A stretch of 64,000 nucleotides of DNA from Streptomyces actinomycinicus (GTDB taxonomy: Bacteria > Actinomycetota > Actinomycetes > Streptomycetales > Streptomycetaceae). The notes under the pieces are model-generated. The model saw nothing but the letters and a program-made list of their open reading frames with translations. It was not told the DNA's origin and did no database searches. The DNA lies in the NCBI RefSeq assembly GCF_016741775.1, contig NZ_JAERRK010000005.1, forward strand, positions 124,001-188,000. Reading direction: 5' to 3'. Position 1 is the stretch's first letter, and every line of letters begins with the position of its first letter. The position numbers and the translations under genes are program-made. Shown here one piece after another: positions 15,651 to 24,061 of the stretch.

Positions 15651-16533
15651 AGGCGGCGGTGCCGGTGACGACACCGATGATCCGGGCCACTTCCCGGGCC
15701 ATCGCCTCCCGGCCGACGCTGAGGTACTTCCGGGAGTCGACGGCCTCCGGATGGGCGGCGAGGAACTCCCGGATCGCGCCGGTCATGGCGACGTTGAGCG
15801 CGGTGCCGACGTTGACCTTGGCGATGCCGCCCTCGACCGCCGCGGCCAGCCCGTCGTCGGGTACGCCGGAGGAGCCGTGCAGGACGAGCGGAACGGTCAC
15901 CGCGGCGGACAGCCGTCCCAGCAGCCCGTGGTCGAGGGCGGCGGTGCGGCTGGTCATGGCGTGGACGCTGCCGATGGCGACGGCCAGGGCGTCGACTCCG
16001 GTGTCGGCGACGAAGTCCCGTGCCTCGCCGGGATCGGTGCGGGCGCCGGGTGCGTGCGCGTCCAGCGGAGCCCGGACGGTCCGCCCCCACCCGCCCTGCC
16101 CGGCCTTGCCGCCGATCTCCCCCAACTCGGCCTCGATCCACAGCCCTTGGGTGTGCGCCCAGTCTGCGGCGGCCCGGGTCGCGGCGAGGTTCTCGGCGTA
16201 GGGCAGGCGGGCGGCGTCGTACATGACGGAGCTGAACCCGGCGTCGGGCGCCTGTCGCAGCAGGTCGTCGCTCTGCACGTGGTCCAGGTGGAGCGCGACC
16301 GGTACGGTGGCCCGTTCGGCGACGGCGACGGTGGCGCGGGCCAGCGGCAGGAGCCGCCCGTAGCGGAACTTGACGGCGTTCTCACTGACTTGGAGGACGA
16401 CGGGCGTGCCGGCCGTCTCGGCGCCGGCGACGACGGCCTCGACGTGTTCCAGGGTGATGACGTTGAAGGCGGCGACGGCGGAGCGGGCTGCGGTGGCACG
16501 GATGACCAGTTCGCCCGTGTTTGCGAGGGGCAC
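15649..16533 (-). CDS. Class II ketose-bisphosphate aldolase (tagatose-bisphosphate aldolase type)
   Basis: Zinc aldolase of 294 residues. Catalytic and zinc elements are visible: HLDHVQ (Asp proton donor and zinc His), EAELGEIGG, HGSSGV phosphate loop and KVNVGTALN. GTG start at 16533 with GGAAGGA upstream. It follows a SIS-domain isomerase and lies opposite a DeoR regulator, an arrangement seen in N-acetylgalactosamine or related amino-sugar catabolism, where tagatose 1,6-bisphosphate is cleaved. No kinase or transporter is beside it, so the sugar is not certain. Confidence 0.85.
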   Translation of the reverse strand: MPLANTGELVIRATAARSAVAAFNVITLEHVEAVVAGAETAGTPVVLQVSENAVKFRYGRLLPLARATVAVAERATVPVALHLDHVQSDDLLRQAPDAGFSSVMYDAARLPYAENLAATRAAADWAHTQGLWIEAELGEIGGKAGQGGWGRTVRAPLDAHAPGARTDPGEARDFVADTGVDALAVAIGSVHAMTSRTAALDHGLLGRLSAAVTVPLVLHGSSGVPDDGLAAAVEGGIAKVNVGTALNVAMTGAIREFLAAHPEAVDSRKYLSVGREAMAREVARIIGVVTGTAA

Positions 16534-16565
16534 GTGCGTCCTTCCGGGACGGGAGCCGGTGCGGC

Positions 16566-17447
16566 TCAGGGGGCGAGGATCACCGAGCGGGTGAGGTGAC
16601 GGGGCCGGTCGGGGTCGAGTCCCCGGGCGGCGGCGACGGCCACCGCGAGGCGCTGCACGCGGACGAGTTCGGCGAGCGGGTCGAGTCCGCCGTCGATCCA
16701 CGACGCGCCGGTGGCGCGGACCTGTCCGGCGAGCCCGTCGGGTGCCTCGCCGAGCATCCAGGTGGCCGTGCCCCCGGTGCTGATGCTGATCGGGCCGTGC
16801 CGGTACTCCATGGCCGGGTAGGCCTCGGTCCAGGCGAGGGAGGCCTCGCGCATCTTCAGGCCGGCTTCGTTGGCGAGTCCGACGGTCCAGCCGCGCCCGA
16901 GGAAGGTGAACTGCCGGCACTCCACGAGCCCTTCGGGCAGGGGTGTGGCGAGGGCGGTGCGCGCGTCGGCGACGACGGTGTCGGAGTGCAGCCCGAGATG
17001 GGCCCGCAGGAGGGTGAGCGCGGTGGTCGCGAACCTGGTCTGCACGACGGAACGCTCGTCGGCGAAGTCCAGGACCACCAGGGCGTCCGCGGCCGACACG
17101 ACCGGGGTGGCGGGGTCTGCGGTGACGGCGGTGGTGCGCGTCCGCCCCCGCACCCTCCCCAGCAGTTCCAGCACTTCGGTGGTGGTGCCGGAGCGGGTGA
17201 GGGCCAGGATCCGGTCGTACGGCCGCCCGTGCGGGAACTCGGAGGCGGCGAAGGCGTCGGTCTCGCCCTGCCCCGCCCCCTCACGCAGGGCGGCCACCGC
17301 CTGCGCCATGAAGTACGAGGTCCCGCACCCGACGACGGCGACCCGCTCCCCCGGTTCGGGCAGCGCGTCCCGGTGTCGCCCCGCCTGCTCCGCCGCCCGT
17401 GTCCAGCACTCCGGCTGGCTGTTCAGCTCGTTCTCGACATGGGTCAT
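16566..17447 (-). CDS. SIS-domain sugar-phosphate isomerase/deaminase (AgaS-like)
   Basis: Protein of 293 residues with two SIS domains: VAVVGCGTSYFMAQA near residues 38-52 and LTRSGTTTEVLELL near 83-96, followed by FLGRGWTVGLANEAGLKMRE typical of AgaS/GlmS isomerase halves. Probably acts on an amino-sugar 6-phosphate. The ATG at 17447 is favoured because GGGGAGGG ends eight bases before it; a GTG two codons upstream is too close to that site. First gene of the SIS-aldolase operon. Confidence 0.85.
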   Translation of the reverse strand: MTHVENELNSQPECWTRAAEQAGRHRDALPEPGERVAVVGCGTSYFMAQAVAALREGAGQGETDAFAASEFPHGRPYDRILALTRSGTTTEVLELLGRVRGRTRTTAVTADPATPVVSAADALVVLDFADERSVVQTRFATTALTLLRAHLGLHSDTVVADARTALATPLPEGLVECRQFTFLGRGWTVGLANEAGLKMREASLAWTEAYPAMEYRHGPISISTGGTATWMLGEAPDGLAGQVRATGASWIDGGLDPLAELVRVQRLAVAVAAARGLDPDRPRHLTRSVILAP

Positions 17448-17466
17448 GCCCACACCCTCCCCTTAC

Positions 17467-17509
17467 TGATTGTTCCTGCAAGATATAGCCAGCTTTCGAG
17501 CACAATCAA
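17467..17509 (-). promoter_or_regulatory. Promoter of the SIS-aldolase operon inside an inverted repeat
   Basis: On the minus strand TTGATT (17509-17504) and TATATC (17487-17482) are 16 bases apart and fit a -35/-10 pair. The perfect inverted repeat TGATTGT (17467-17473) / ACAATCA (17502-17508) brackets it. The divergent DeoR gene starts at 17684, so this is the natural site for that repressor. Binding is inferred. Confidence 0.5.
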
Positions 17510-17683
17510 GCATTCGCGCGCAGGAGCGGGTGCGCTAGGGTCGCTGGGAGACCGGGGAAGATCGCGGAATGATCGGCGAACGGTCGGTGAGCCGGCCGGT
17601 GAGCGGTCGGACGACCGACCGGTCGGGGCCGCGGAGCCCTGGCCCCGGTCGGCAGGGGAACGACCGGAGAACGGAGGCCGCGG

Positions 17684-18463
17684 ATGTCCCGGGACGCCCG
17701 CTGGAAGGCGCTGCTGGAACTGCTCGTCGAGCGCGGCCGGCTGGAGGTCGAGGAGGCGGCGGCCGAACTCGCGGTGTCCGCGGCCACGATCCGCCGGGAC
17801 TTCGACCAGCTCGCCGAACAGCAGATGCTGGTGCGCACCCGGGGCGGCGCGGTGGTGCACGGGGTGTCGTACGAACTCCCGCTGCGTTACAAGACCGCCC
17901 GCCGCGCCTCCGAGAAGCAGCGCATCGCCAAGGCGGTGGCGGAACTCGTCGCGCCCGGCGAGGCGGTGGGGCTGACCGGCGGTACGACGACCACGGAGGT
18001 GGCCCGCGCGCTCGCCGTGCGCGGGGACCTGTCCACCGGCTCCCCCGCGCTGACCGTCGTCACCAACGCCCTCAACATCGCCAACGAGCTGGCCGTACGG
18101 CCCCAGTTCAAGATCGTGGTGACGGGTGGGGTGGCGCGTGCGCAGTCGTACGAACTCATCGGTCCGCTCGCGGACGGGGTGCTGAGCCAGATCACGCTCG
18201 ACGTCGCCGTGCTCGGTGTCGTCGGCTTCGACGTCACGCACGGGGCGGCGGCGCACGACGAGGCGGAGGCCGCCATCAACCGGCTGCTGTGCGAGCGGGC
18301 CGAGCGGGTGGTCGTCGCCGCCGACTCCAGCAAGCTGGGCCGGCGGGCGTTCGCCCGGATCTGCGGGGCCGAACTGGTGGACACGCTGGTGACGGACACG
18401 GCGGTGGGGCAGGAGACGGTACACCGGTTCGAGGAGGCGGGCGTGGCGGTCCTGGCGGTCTGA
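17684..18463 (+). CDS. DeoR/GlpR-family transcriptional regulator
   Basis: Regulator of 259 residues: an N-terminal DeoR helix-turn-helix (EEAAAELAVSAATIRRDFDQL, recognition helix SAATIRRD) and a C-terminal sugar-phosphate sensor domain (GLTGGTTTTEVARAL, TNALNIANEL, AADSSKLGRRAF). Divergent from the SIS-aldolase operon, so it most likely represses that operon and responds to its phosphorylated intermediate. Full length, ATG at 17684. Confidence 0.92.
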   Translation: MSRDARWKALLELLVERGRLEVEEAAAELAVSAATIRRDFDQLAEQQMLVRTRGGAVVHGVSYELPLRYKTARRASEKQRIAKAVAELVAPGEAVGLTGGTTTTEVARALAVRGDLSTGSPALTVVTNALNIANELAVRPQFKIVVTGGVARAQSYELIGPLADGVLSQITLDVAVLGVVGFDVTHGAAAHDEAEAAINRLLCERAERVVVAADSSKLGRRAFARICGAELVDTLVTDTAVGQETVHRFEEAGVAVLAV

Positions 18464-18475
18464 GCGGCGACTGTT

Positions 18476-18871
18476 TCAGAACGCGCCGAGGTCGGCCTTC
18501 ACGAACCCCGCACCCCGCTGGTCGTTGCAGCCGGCCGCCGGCCGGTCCCCCGGTTCGGGCCAGGCCTGCTGGGCCTTGAGCGCCACGCTCACCAGGGTCA
18601 GCAGCAGATCGACGTCGCTCGCGGCGTCGAGGCGCAGGGTCACCCACTGCGAGCCCGGAACGATCCTGATCGCCCCGGAGTCCTTGAGGTCCTTGGCGAG
18701 CCGCCGGACGGCCCGGTCGGTGAGCCGCAGGTCGACATCGCGCTCGGAGTGGAAATGGGCGATCTCGCCGTGGACCGAACTCACCGCCCGCCCCAGACCG
18801 CAGCTCGGCACGGCCGGTCTCAGGTCCGGCCAGATCGCCAGTTGTGCGAGCGCGCGCGAGGCCAACGTCAT
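18476..18871 (-). CDS. Luciferase-family/DUF5519-like small protein
   Basis: Protein of 131 residues. The central part (GEIAHFHSERDVDLRLTDRAVRRL, WVTLRLDAASDVDLLLTLVSVAL) matches small actinobacterial proteins labelled luciferase family or DUF5519, a domain of unknown function not related to bacterial LuxAB. It ends 12 bases from the convergent DeoR gene. ATG at 18871. No operon partner. Assignment rests on pattern recall, so moderate. Confidence 0.65.
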   Translation of the reverse strand: MTLASRALAQLAIWPDLRPAVPSCGLGRAVSSVHGEIAHFHSERDVDLRLTDRAVRRLAKDLKDSGAIRIVPGSQWVTLRLDAASDVDLLLTLVSVALKAQQAWPEPGDRPAAGCNDQRGAGFVKADLGAF

Positions 18872-19287
18872 GGGCCCATCATGGCGCGCTCACCCGCTCG
18901 CAACCAGCTCGTGAGCAAGCATTAACCGACCTGTATCCCCCGCACGTTCCACGACCCGTACGCATGCCCACCCCTCGAACGCCCGCCCCCCTGGCCGCGG
19001 TTGCCCCCACACCGGACAGGGGCGGGCGGACACCGCGGTCCGGGGCCCACCCGGACACCCCCTTCGAGCGGCCCTGACCTCGTCGCCGGCCGCCGCCGGC
19101 ACGGACGTACGACCCCGCGCCACCACGGACGAACGACTCGGCGACCTTGCGAACGCACGGCTCCCTGCCCGCACCGGACGACTCGGTACCCCACGGGACG
19201 ACTCCGCGCCCCCGCAGGACGACTCGCGAGGCAGGCCCTTGACGAACTGGTTTGCCCCACCCGCCCGGCCCGCCCTACCCTGAGTTT
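18872..19287. other. 416-base non-coding gap
   Basis: No credible gene. It holds several copies of GGACGACTC (near 19174, 19197 and 19218) and the promoter region of the MFS gene at 19288. Open frames here have low-complexity Arg/Pro/Thr-rich products typical of GC-rich non-coding DNA. Confidence 0.5.
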
Positions 19288-20484
19288 GTGCCGCAAATAA
19301 ACAAAACCCGTCCGCACAGCGTGGTGCCGGGCCCGAGCCTCACCCCGCTGCGTGCGGCGATCACCGCGTTCTTCGCCCTGGACGGCTTCATCTTCGCCGG
19401 GTGGGTCGTCCGTATCCCCGACATCAAGCACCAGACGCACGCCTCCGCCGGTGCCCTCGGCCTGGCGCTGCTCGGAGTCTCCGCCGGCGCCGTCCTCACC
19501 ATGACCCTGACCGGCCGGCTGTGCCGCCGCTACGGCAGCCATCCCGTGACCGTCGTCTGCATGGTGGTGCTCGCACTCAGCGTCGCACTGCCCCCGCTCA
19601 CCCACTCGGCACCGGCGCTGGGGGCCGTCCTGCTGCTGTTCGGCGCGGGCTACGGCGGGGTCAACGTGGCGTTCAACAGCGCCGCCGTGGACCTGGTGGC
19701 CGCCCTGCGCAAGCCGGTCATGCCGAGCTTCCACGCCGCGTTCAGCCTGGGCGGCATGGTCGGGGCGGGCCTCGGCGGGCTGGCCGCCGGCGTCCTGTCC
19801 CCCACCCGTCATCTGCTCGGGCTCACCGTGACCGGGCTGCTCGTCACGGCCGTCGCCGGGCGCACCCTGCTGCGGCAGGCGCCGCCCGTGCCGCCGGAGC
19901 GGACACCGACGCGGGCCGCCGGCACGGCACGGCAGCCGGCCGCGCGCGGGCTCGTGGTCGTCCTCGGGCTCGTCGCCCTGTGCACGGCCTACGGTGAAGG
20001 CGCCATGGCCGACTGGGGCGCGCTCCATCTCCAGCAGGACCTCGCCGCCTCCGCCGGTACCGCGGCCGCCGGGTACGCCTGTTTCGCGCTGGCCATGACC
20101 GTCGGCCGGCTGACGGGGTCGACACTGCTGGCCCGCTTCGGCCGGGCCCGTACCGTGATCGCCGGCGGCACCGTCGCGACCGCGGGCATGCTGCTCGGCT
20201 CCCTCGCCCCTTCCGTGGGGGCGGCGCTGACCGGCTTCGCCGTCACCGGCCTCGGACTGGCCAACCTCTTCCCGGTCGCCGTGGAGCGGGCCGGTGCGCT
20301 GGCCGGCCCGTCCGGCGTCGCCGTCGCCTCCACCCTGGGCTACGGAGGCATGCTCCTCGGCCCGCCCGCGATCGGCTTCATGGCCGACTGGTTCTCCCTC
20401 CCCACCGCGCTGACCAGTGTGGCCGCGCTGGCCGCCGTGGCCGCCGTCATCGGGGTGTCGACGCGCGGGGCGCTGGGCCGCTGA
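19288..20484 (+). CDS. MFS transporter
   Basis: Membrane protein of 398 residues with about 12 membrane segments. The first helix contains ITAFFALDGFIFAGWVVRIPD, a start typical of the YbjJ-like/fucose permease-like MFS subgroup, and the loop GRLCRRYGS is the motif A region. Substrate unknown; sugar or drug efflux are both possible. I use the GTG at 19288, which gives a short hydrophilic N-terminus before helix 1. Monocistronic. Confidence 0.88.
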   Translation: MPQINKTRPHSVVPGPSLTPLRAAITAFFALDGFIFAGWVVRIPDIKHQTHASAGALGLALLGVSAGAVLTMTLTGRLCRRYGSHPVTVVCMVVLALSVALPPLTHSAPALGAVLLLFGAGYGGVNVAFNSAAVDLVAALRKPVMPSFHAAFSLGGMVGAGLGGLAAGVLSPTRHLLGLTVTGLLVTAVAGRTLLRQAPPVPPERTPTRAAGTARQPAARGLVVVLGLVALCTAYGEGAMADWGALHLQQDLAASAGTAAAGYACFALAMTVGRLTGSTLLARFGRARTVIAGGTVATAGMLLGSLAPSVGAALTGFAVTGLGLANLFPVAVERAGALAGPSGVAVASTLGYGGMLLGPPAIGFMADWFSLPTALTSVAALAAVAAVIGVSTRGALGR

Positions 20485-20675
20485 CCTCCCGCGGCGGCCC
20501 GCCGGCCGGTGAGCACGCTTCTGCTCCGGGCCCTGCCGGCCGGCCCGGAGTGCACTGCCGGGCCGGGCCCGCCGGCGCCGGCCGGGCCGTGAGCACGCGC
20601 CGCCCGTTCCTGATCGCCGCACGTCGGGAGCGGAGCGCAGGCACCGGGGTCGCCGCGGCGCACTATCGTGGCGGC

Positions 20676-21305
20676 ATGACCAGCTCTCCCGTCTCCGTGA
20701 CGGGGCTGACCGGCCCGTCCGGCCCTCCGGGGCGCCCCTTCCGCTTCGCCCCCGGCCGACGCGTCGCTCCTCCCGTCCTTTTCCTCGACGTCGACGGGCC
20801 CCTCATCCCCTTCGGGCCGGCGCACGGCCGCGCACGGGCGGCTTCCGCCGTCGCCGCGGGGGAATCGCCCGGCCCGGGGAACCCGCTGCTGGGGCGGCTC
20901 GACCCGGCCGTCGGACCGCGCCTCGCGGCTCTGGGGTGCGAGCTGGTGTGGGCCACCACATGGCTGGACCTGGCGAACGAGGTCGTCGCGCCAAGGATCG
21001 GACTGCCGGGTCTGCCCCTGGTCAGATGGCCGGGGACCAGTGCGGACGAGGGGCCGCGCGGCCTGCACTGGAAGACGCGGCACCTCGTGGAGTGGGCCGG
21101 CCGCCGCCCGTTCGTCTGGGTCGACGACGAGATCACCGCCATGGACCGCCTCTGGGTGTCCGCACAGCGCCGGGAACCGTTCCTGCTGCACCGCGTGGAC
21201 CCGGACGAAGGCCTCGGGGAAGACGACTTCACCGCGATCGGCGACTGGCTGCGCGCCACCGTTCCGCAGCACCTTCCGGGCAGCTCACCGCAGTTGCTCC
21301 GTTGA
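20676..21305 (+). CDS. HAD-like hydrolase domain protein
   Basis: Protein of 209 residues with HAD motif I VLFLDVDGPLIP (nucleophile Asp in DVDG), a middle WATTWLDLANEVVAP segment carrying the motif II Thr, and a C-terminal VWVDDEITAMD that supplies the acidic motif. It matches the small HAD proteins common in Streptomyces. Substrate unknown. ATG at 20676; the upstream in-frame extension is low complexity. It precedes the aminopeptidase gene by 73 bases on the same strand. Confidence 0.82.
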   Translation: MTSSPVSVTGLTGPSGPPGRPFRFAPGRRVAPPVLFLDVDGPLIPFGPAHGRARAASAVAAGESPGPGNPLLGRLDPAVGPRLAALGCELVWATTWLDLANEVVAPRIGLPGLPLVRWPGTSADEGPRGLHWKTRHLVEWAGRRPFVWVDDEITAMDRLWVSAQRREPFLLHRVDPDEGLGEDDFTAIGDWLRATVPQHLPGSSPQLLR

Positions 21306-21378
21306 CTCCGGCCGAACGGCCGTGCGACGGTGAGGGCGCGTTCGTCCCGAGGACCCTGGGCACTGGAGGCAGACCGCT

Positions 21379-22740
21379 GTGACCTACGGACACGACGACT
21401 CCCACGAGGCCATGGACCGTAGTCTGACTCCGGATCAGCTCGAGTCCTTCGAGAAGGACTTCGCCGCCCGGCCGGCGAACCGGCTGATGCAGAACGCGGT
21501 CACCCAGACACCCGTGGACGACGTCGCCCTGGACCGGCGGATCCTCACCGGCATCGACCACTCGGTCTCCCACCACCTGGACGACTGGAAGGTCACCAAC
21601 CAGAAGCAGAGCGGACGCTGCTGGATGTTCGCGGGACTCAACCTCCTGCGGGTCGGCGCCGCGCGGAAACTCGGCGTCAAGGACTTCGAGTTCTCCCAGA
21701 ACTACCTGCTCTGGTGGGACAAGTTCGAGCGCGCGAACCATTTCCTCGAGGCGGTCATCGAGACCTCGGACCGGGACGTGGACGACCGCACGGTGGCGTG
21801 CCTGCTGGCGGACCCGATCGGCGACGGCGGACAGTGGAACATGTTCGTGGCGCTGGTCGTCAAGCACGGCCTGGTGCCCAAGTCGGCCATGCCCGAGACC
21901 GACAGCTCCTCCTCGACCCGGGCGATGAACAGGGCCCTGAAGACGCTGCTCCGTCAGGGCGCACGTGATGTGCGGGCGCAGGCCGGCGAGGGAGTCGCGG
22001 CGCAGCGGGAGCGCAAGCGGGAGGTGCTGGCCGCCGTCCACCGGGTGCTCAGCATCCATCTGGGCACGCCTCCGCGGCGGTTCCTGTGGCAGTGGGAGGA
22101 CAAGGACAAGCAGTTCCACCGCGACGGCTGGCTCACCCCGGCAGAGTTCGCCGCCTCGTACGTGCAGCTGCCCCTGGACGAGTACGTCTGTCTGGTGCAC
22201 GACCCGCGGGAGTCCAGCCCGGTGGGCCGCACCTTCACCGTCGAGTACCTGGGCAACGTGGTGGACGCCCCGCCGGTGGTCTACCTCAACGCGCCGGCCG
22301 ACCTGCTGAAGCGGCTGGCCATGGAGACGGTGGTCGGGGGCGAACCGGTGTGGTTCGGCTGTGACGTGTCCAAGATGATGCGGGCGGACGCCGGCGTCTG
22401 GGACGCCGAACTCTTCGACTACGCCGCTGTGTACGACGCCCCCTTCACCATGGACAAGGCCGCCCGGCTGCTGCACCACGACACGCAGATGACCCATGCG
22501 ATGCTGTTCACCGGCGTCGACGTGGTGGACGGCAGCCCACGCCGCTGGCGGGTGGAGAACAGCTGGGGCGAGGAGAAGGCCGACAAGGGTTTCTGGACCA
22601 TGAACGACTCGTGGTTCGGCGAGCACGTCTTCGAGATCGCGGTCCGGCGCTCCGCGCTGCCCCCGGAGCTGTCCGCCGCGCTCGACGAGCCGCCGATCGT
22701 CCTGCCCGCCTGGGATCCGATGGGCGCCCTCGCGGACTGA
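21379..22740 (+). CDS. pepC: Aminopeptidase C / bleomycin hydrolase (peptidase C1B)
   Basis: Papain-fold cysteine peptidase of 453 residues, usually a cytosolic hexamer. The catalytic triad is visible: Cys81 in QKQSGRCWMFAG, His373 in MTHAMLFTG and Asn394 in VENSWGEE. The C-terminus WDPMGALAD includes the residues that occupy the active site in the family. It trims N-terminal residues from peptides and can inactivate bleomycin. GTG start at 21379 with GGAGG upstream. Full length. Confidence 0.95.
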   Translation: MTYGHDDSHEAMDRSLTPDQLESFEKDFAARPANRLMQNAVTQTPVDDVALDRRILTGIDHSVSHHLDDWKVTNQKQSGRCWMFAGLNLLRVGAARKLGVKDFEFSQNYLLWWDKFERANHFLEAVIETSDRDVDDRTVACLLADPIGDGGQWNMFVALVVKHGLVPKSAMPETDSSSSTRAMNRALKTLLRQGARDVRAQAGEGVAAQRERKREVLAAVHRVLSIHLGTPPRRFLWQWEDKDKQFHRDGWLTPAEFAASYVQLPLDEYVCLVHDPRESSPVGRTFTVEYLGNVVDAPPVVYLNAPADLLKRLAMETVVGGEPVWFGCDVSKMMRADAGVWDAELFDYAAVYDAPFTMDKAARLLHHDTQMTHAMLFTGVDVVDGSPRRWRVENSWGEEKADKGFWTMNDSWFGEHVFEIAVRRSALPPELSAALDEPPIVLPAWDPMGALAD

Positions 22741-22829
22741 GGGCACCGAGGACCGCGGCTCGCCGAGCGCGTCGGCCGGCCGCTCCGGTCACTCCCGCGG
22801 AGCGCGCCCCGTCGGGCACACTCACCCTC

Positions 22830-23570
22830 ATGGAGACTGCCGAATTCCTCGAGATCCTGGACCGCGAAGGCCGGCTGCTGGCAGCGGCTGCCGCCGCGGC
22901 CGGGACCGACGCCAAGGTGCCGACCTGTCCCGAGTGGCAGGTGCGCGACCTGCTGCGGCACACCGGGGCGGTGCACCGGTGGGCCGGCGCCCTCGTCGCC
23001 GGCGGCCACACCGCGCCCCGGCCCATGGACGACCCGCCGGAGCTGGACGGTGCCGAGCTGGTGGCCTGGTACCGGGACAGCCACCGTCTGCTGCTGGACA
23101 CGCTGGCCGCCGCGCCCGTGGACCTGGAGTGCTGGACCTTCCATCCCGCGCCCAGCCCCTCGCCACTGGCGTTCTGGACCCGGCGGCAGGCGCACGAGAC
23201 GACCGTGCACCGCTACGACGCCGAGGCGGCCCGAGGCGGTACGCCGTCCCCGGTCGCGCCGGACTTCGCGGCGGACGGCATCGACGAGTTGCTGCGCGGC
23301 TTCCACGCCCGCTCCCGGAGCCGGGTGCGCAGCGAGGAGCCGCGGGTGTTGCGGGTACGCGCGCAGGACGCCGGTCCGGACGCGGTGTGGACCGTACGGA
23401 TCAGCACGGAACCGCCGCTGACCGTGCGCGCCGAGGAAGGGGAGGCGGAGGCGGAACTGTCCGGCCCCGCCGACCGGTTGTACCTGGCCCTGTGGAACCG
23501 GACGGCGGTGCCGCGGGTGACCGGCGACTCGTCGCTCGCCGACCTGTGGCGGGACCTGGCCGCGATCTGA
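22830..23570 (+). CDS. Maleylpyruvate isomerase family mycothiol-dependent enzyme
   Basis: Protein of 246 residues with an N-terminal MDMPI/DinB-like four-helix domain (VPTCPEWQVRDLLRHTGAVHRW; the metal His set includes the His in LLRHTG and in RQAHETTVHRYD) and a C-terminal SCP2-like domain. These enzymes use mycothiol, the actinobacterial thiol, for isomerisation or detoxification. Specific substrate unknown. ATG at 22830. Tail-to-tail with the MarR gene, 7 bases apart. Confidence 0.9.
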   Translation: METAEFLEILDREGRLLAAAAAAAGTDAKVPTCPEWQVRDLLRHTGAVHRWAGALVAGGHTAPRPMDDPPELDGAELVAWYRDSHRLLLDTLAAAPVDLECWTFHPAPSPSPLAFWTRRQAHETTVHRYDAEAARGGTPSPVAPDFAADGIDELLRGFHARSRSRVRSEEPRVLRVRAQDAGPDAVWTVRISTEPPLTVRAEEGEAEAELSGPADRLYLALWNRTAVPRVTGDSSLADLWRDLAAI

Positions 23571-23577
23571 CGCCCGG

Positions 23578-23976
23578 TCAGCCGGCGTCTTCGAGCATCC
23601 GCGCCAGCACCGCGCGCTGCACCGGCCGTACCGCGCCGTGCAGCGCGCGTCCCTTCGCCGTGAGGGTCACGCGCACCCCGCGCCGGTCGTCGGGACACAT
23701 GGCCCGCTCGACCAGGCCGTCCTTCTCCAGGCGGCCGATGAGCCGGGACAGTGCACTCTGACTGAGATGGACGCGGTCGGAGATCTCCTGCACCCGGTAG
23801 GCACAGCTGCCGTCCGCGGGGGCGCCCCCGGCCAGCAGGTCCAGGACCTCGAAGTCGCTGGCACACAGGCCGTGCGCGTGCAGCTCCCGGTCCAGTTCGC
23901 ACTGGGTGCGGGCGTGCAGGGCCAGGATGTCCCGCCACTGTTCCACGAGCGCCTGTTCGGCCTTCTTCGCCGCCAT
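23578..23976 (-). CDS. MarR-family transcriptional regulator
   Basis: Regulator of 132 residues with the winged helix-turn-helix of MarR: VQEISDRVHLSQSALSRLIGRLEKDG, then the wing CPDDRRGVRVTLT. It is divergent from an EmrB/QacA-type efflux pump with 85 bases between the starts, so it almost certainly represses the pump and itself through the dyads at 24014-24048. ATG at 23976. Confidence 0.92.
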   Translation of the reverse strand: MAAKKAEQALVEQWRDILALHARTQCELDRELHAHGLCASDFEVLDLLAGGAPADGSCAYRVQEISDRVHLSQSALSRLIGRLEKDGLVERAMCPDDRRGVRVTLTAKGRALHGAVRPVQRAVLARMLEDAG

Positions 23977-24013
23977 GAGCGCACCGTAGCAGAGAAAGCA
24001 ATCTATTGCATCG

Positions 24014-24054
24014 GCATTAAATGCGCTTGCATTCAATGCATGCGCATGTAGTGT
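24014..24054 (+). promoter_or_regulatory. MarR operator array and a leaderless-type promoter of the efflux gene
   Basis: Two copies of the dyad GCATTnAATGC (24014-24024 and 24029-24039) have centres 15 bases apart, and the palindrome CATGCGCATG follows at 24039-24048. TTGCAT (24027-24032) and TAGTGT (24049-24054) are 16 bases apart and fit -35/-10 boxes. The -10 box ends seven bases before the ATG at 24062 and there is no ribosome-binding sequence, so the transcript is probably leaderless. The second dyad overlaps the -35 box. Confidence 0.6.
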
Positions 24055-24061
24055 CGTCGCC

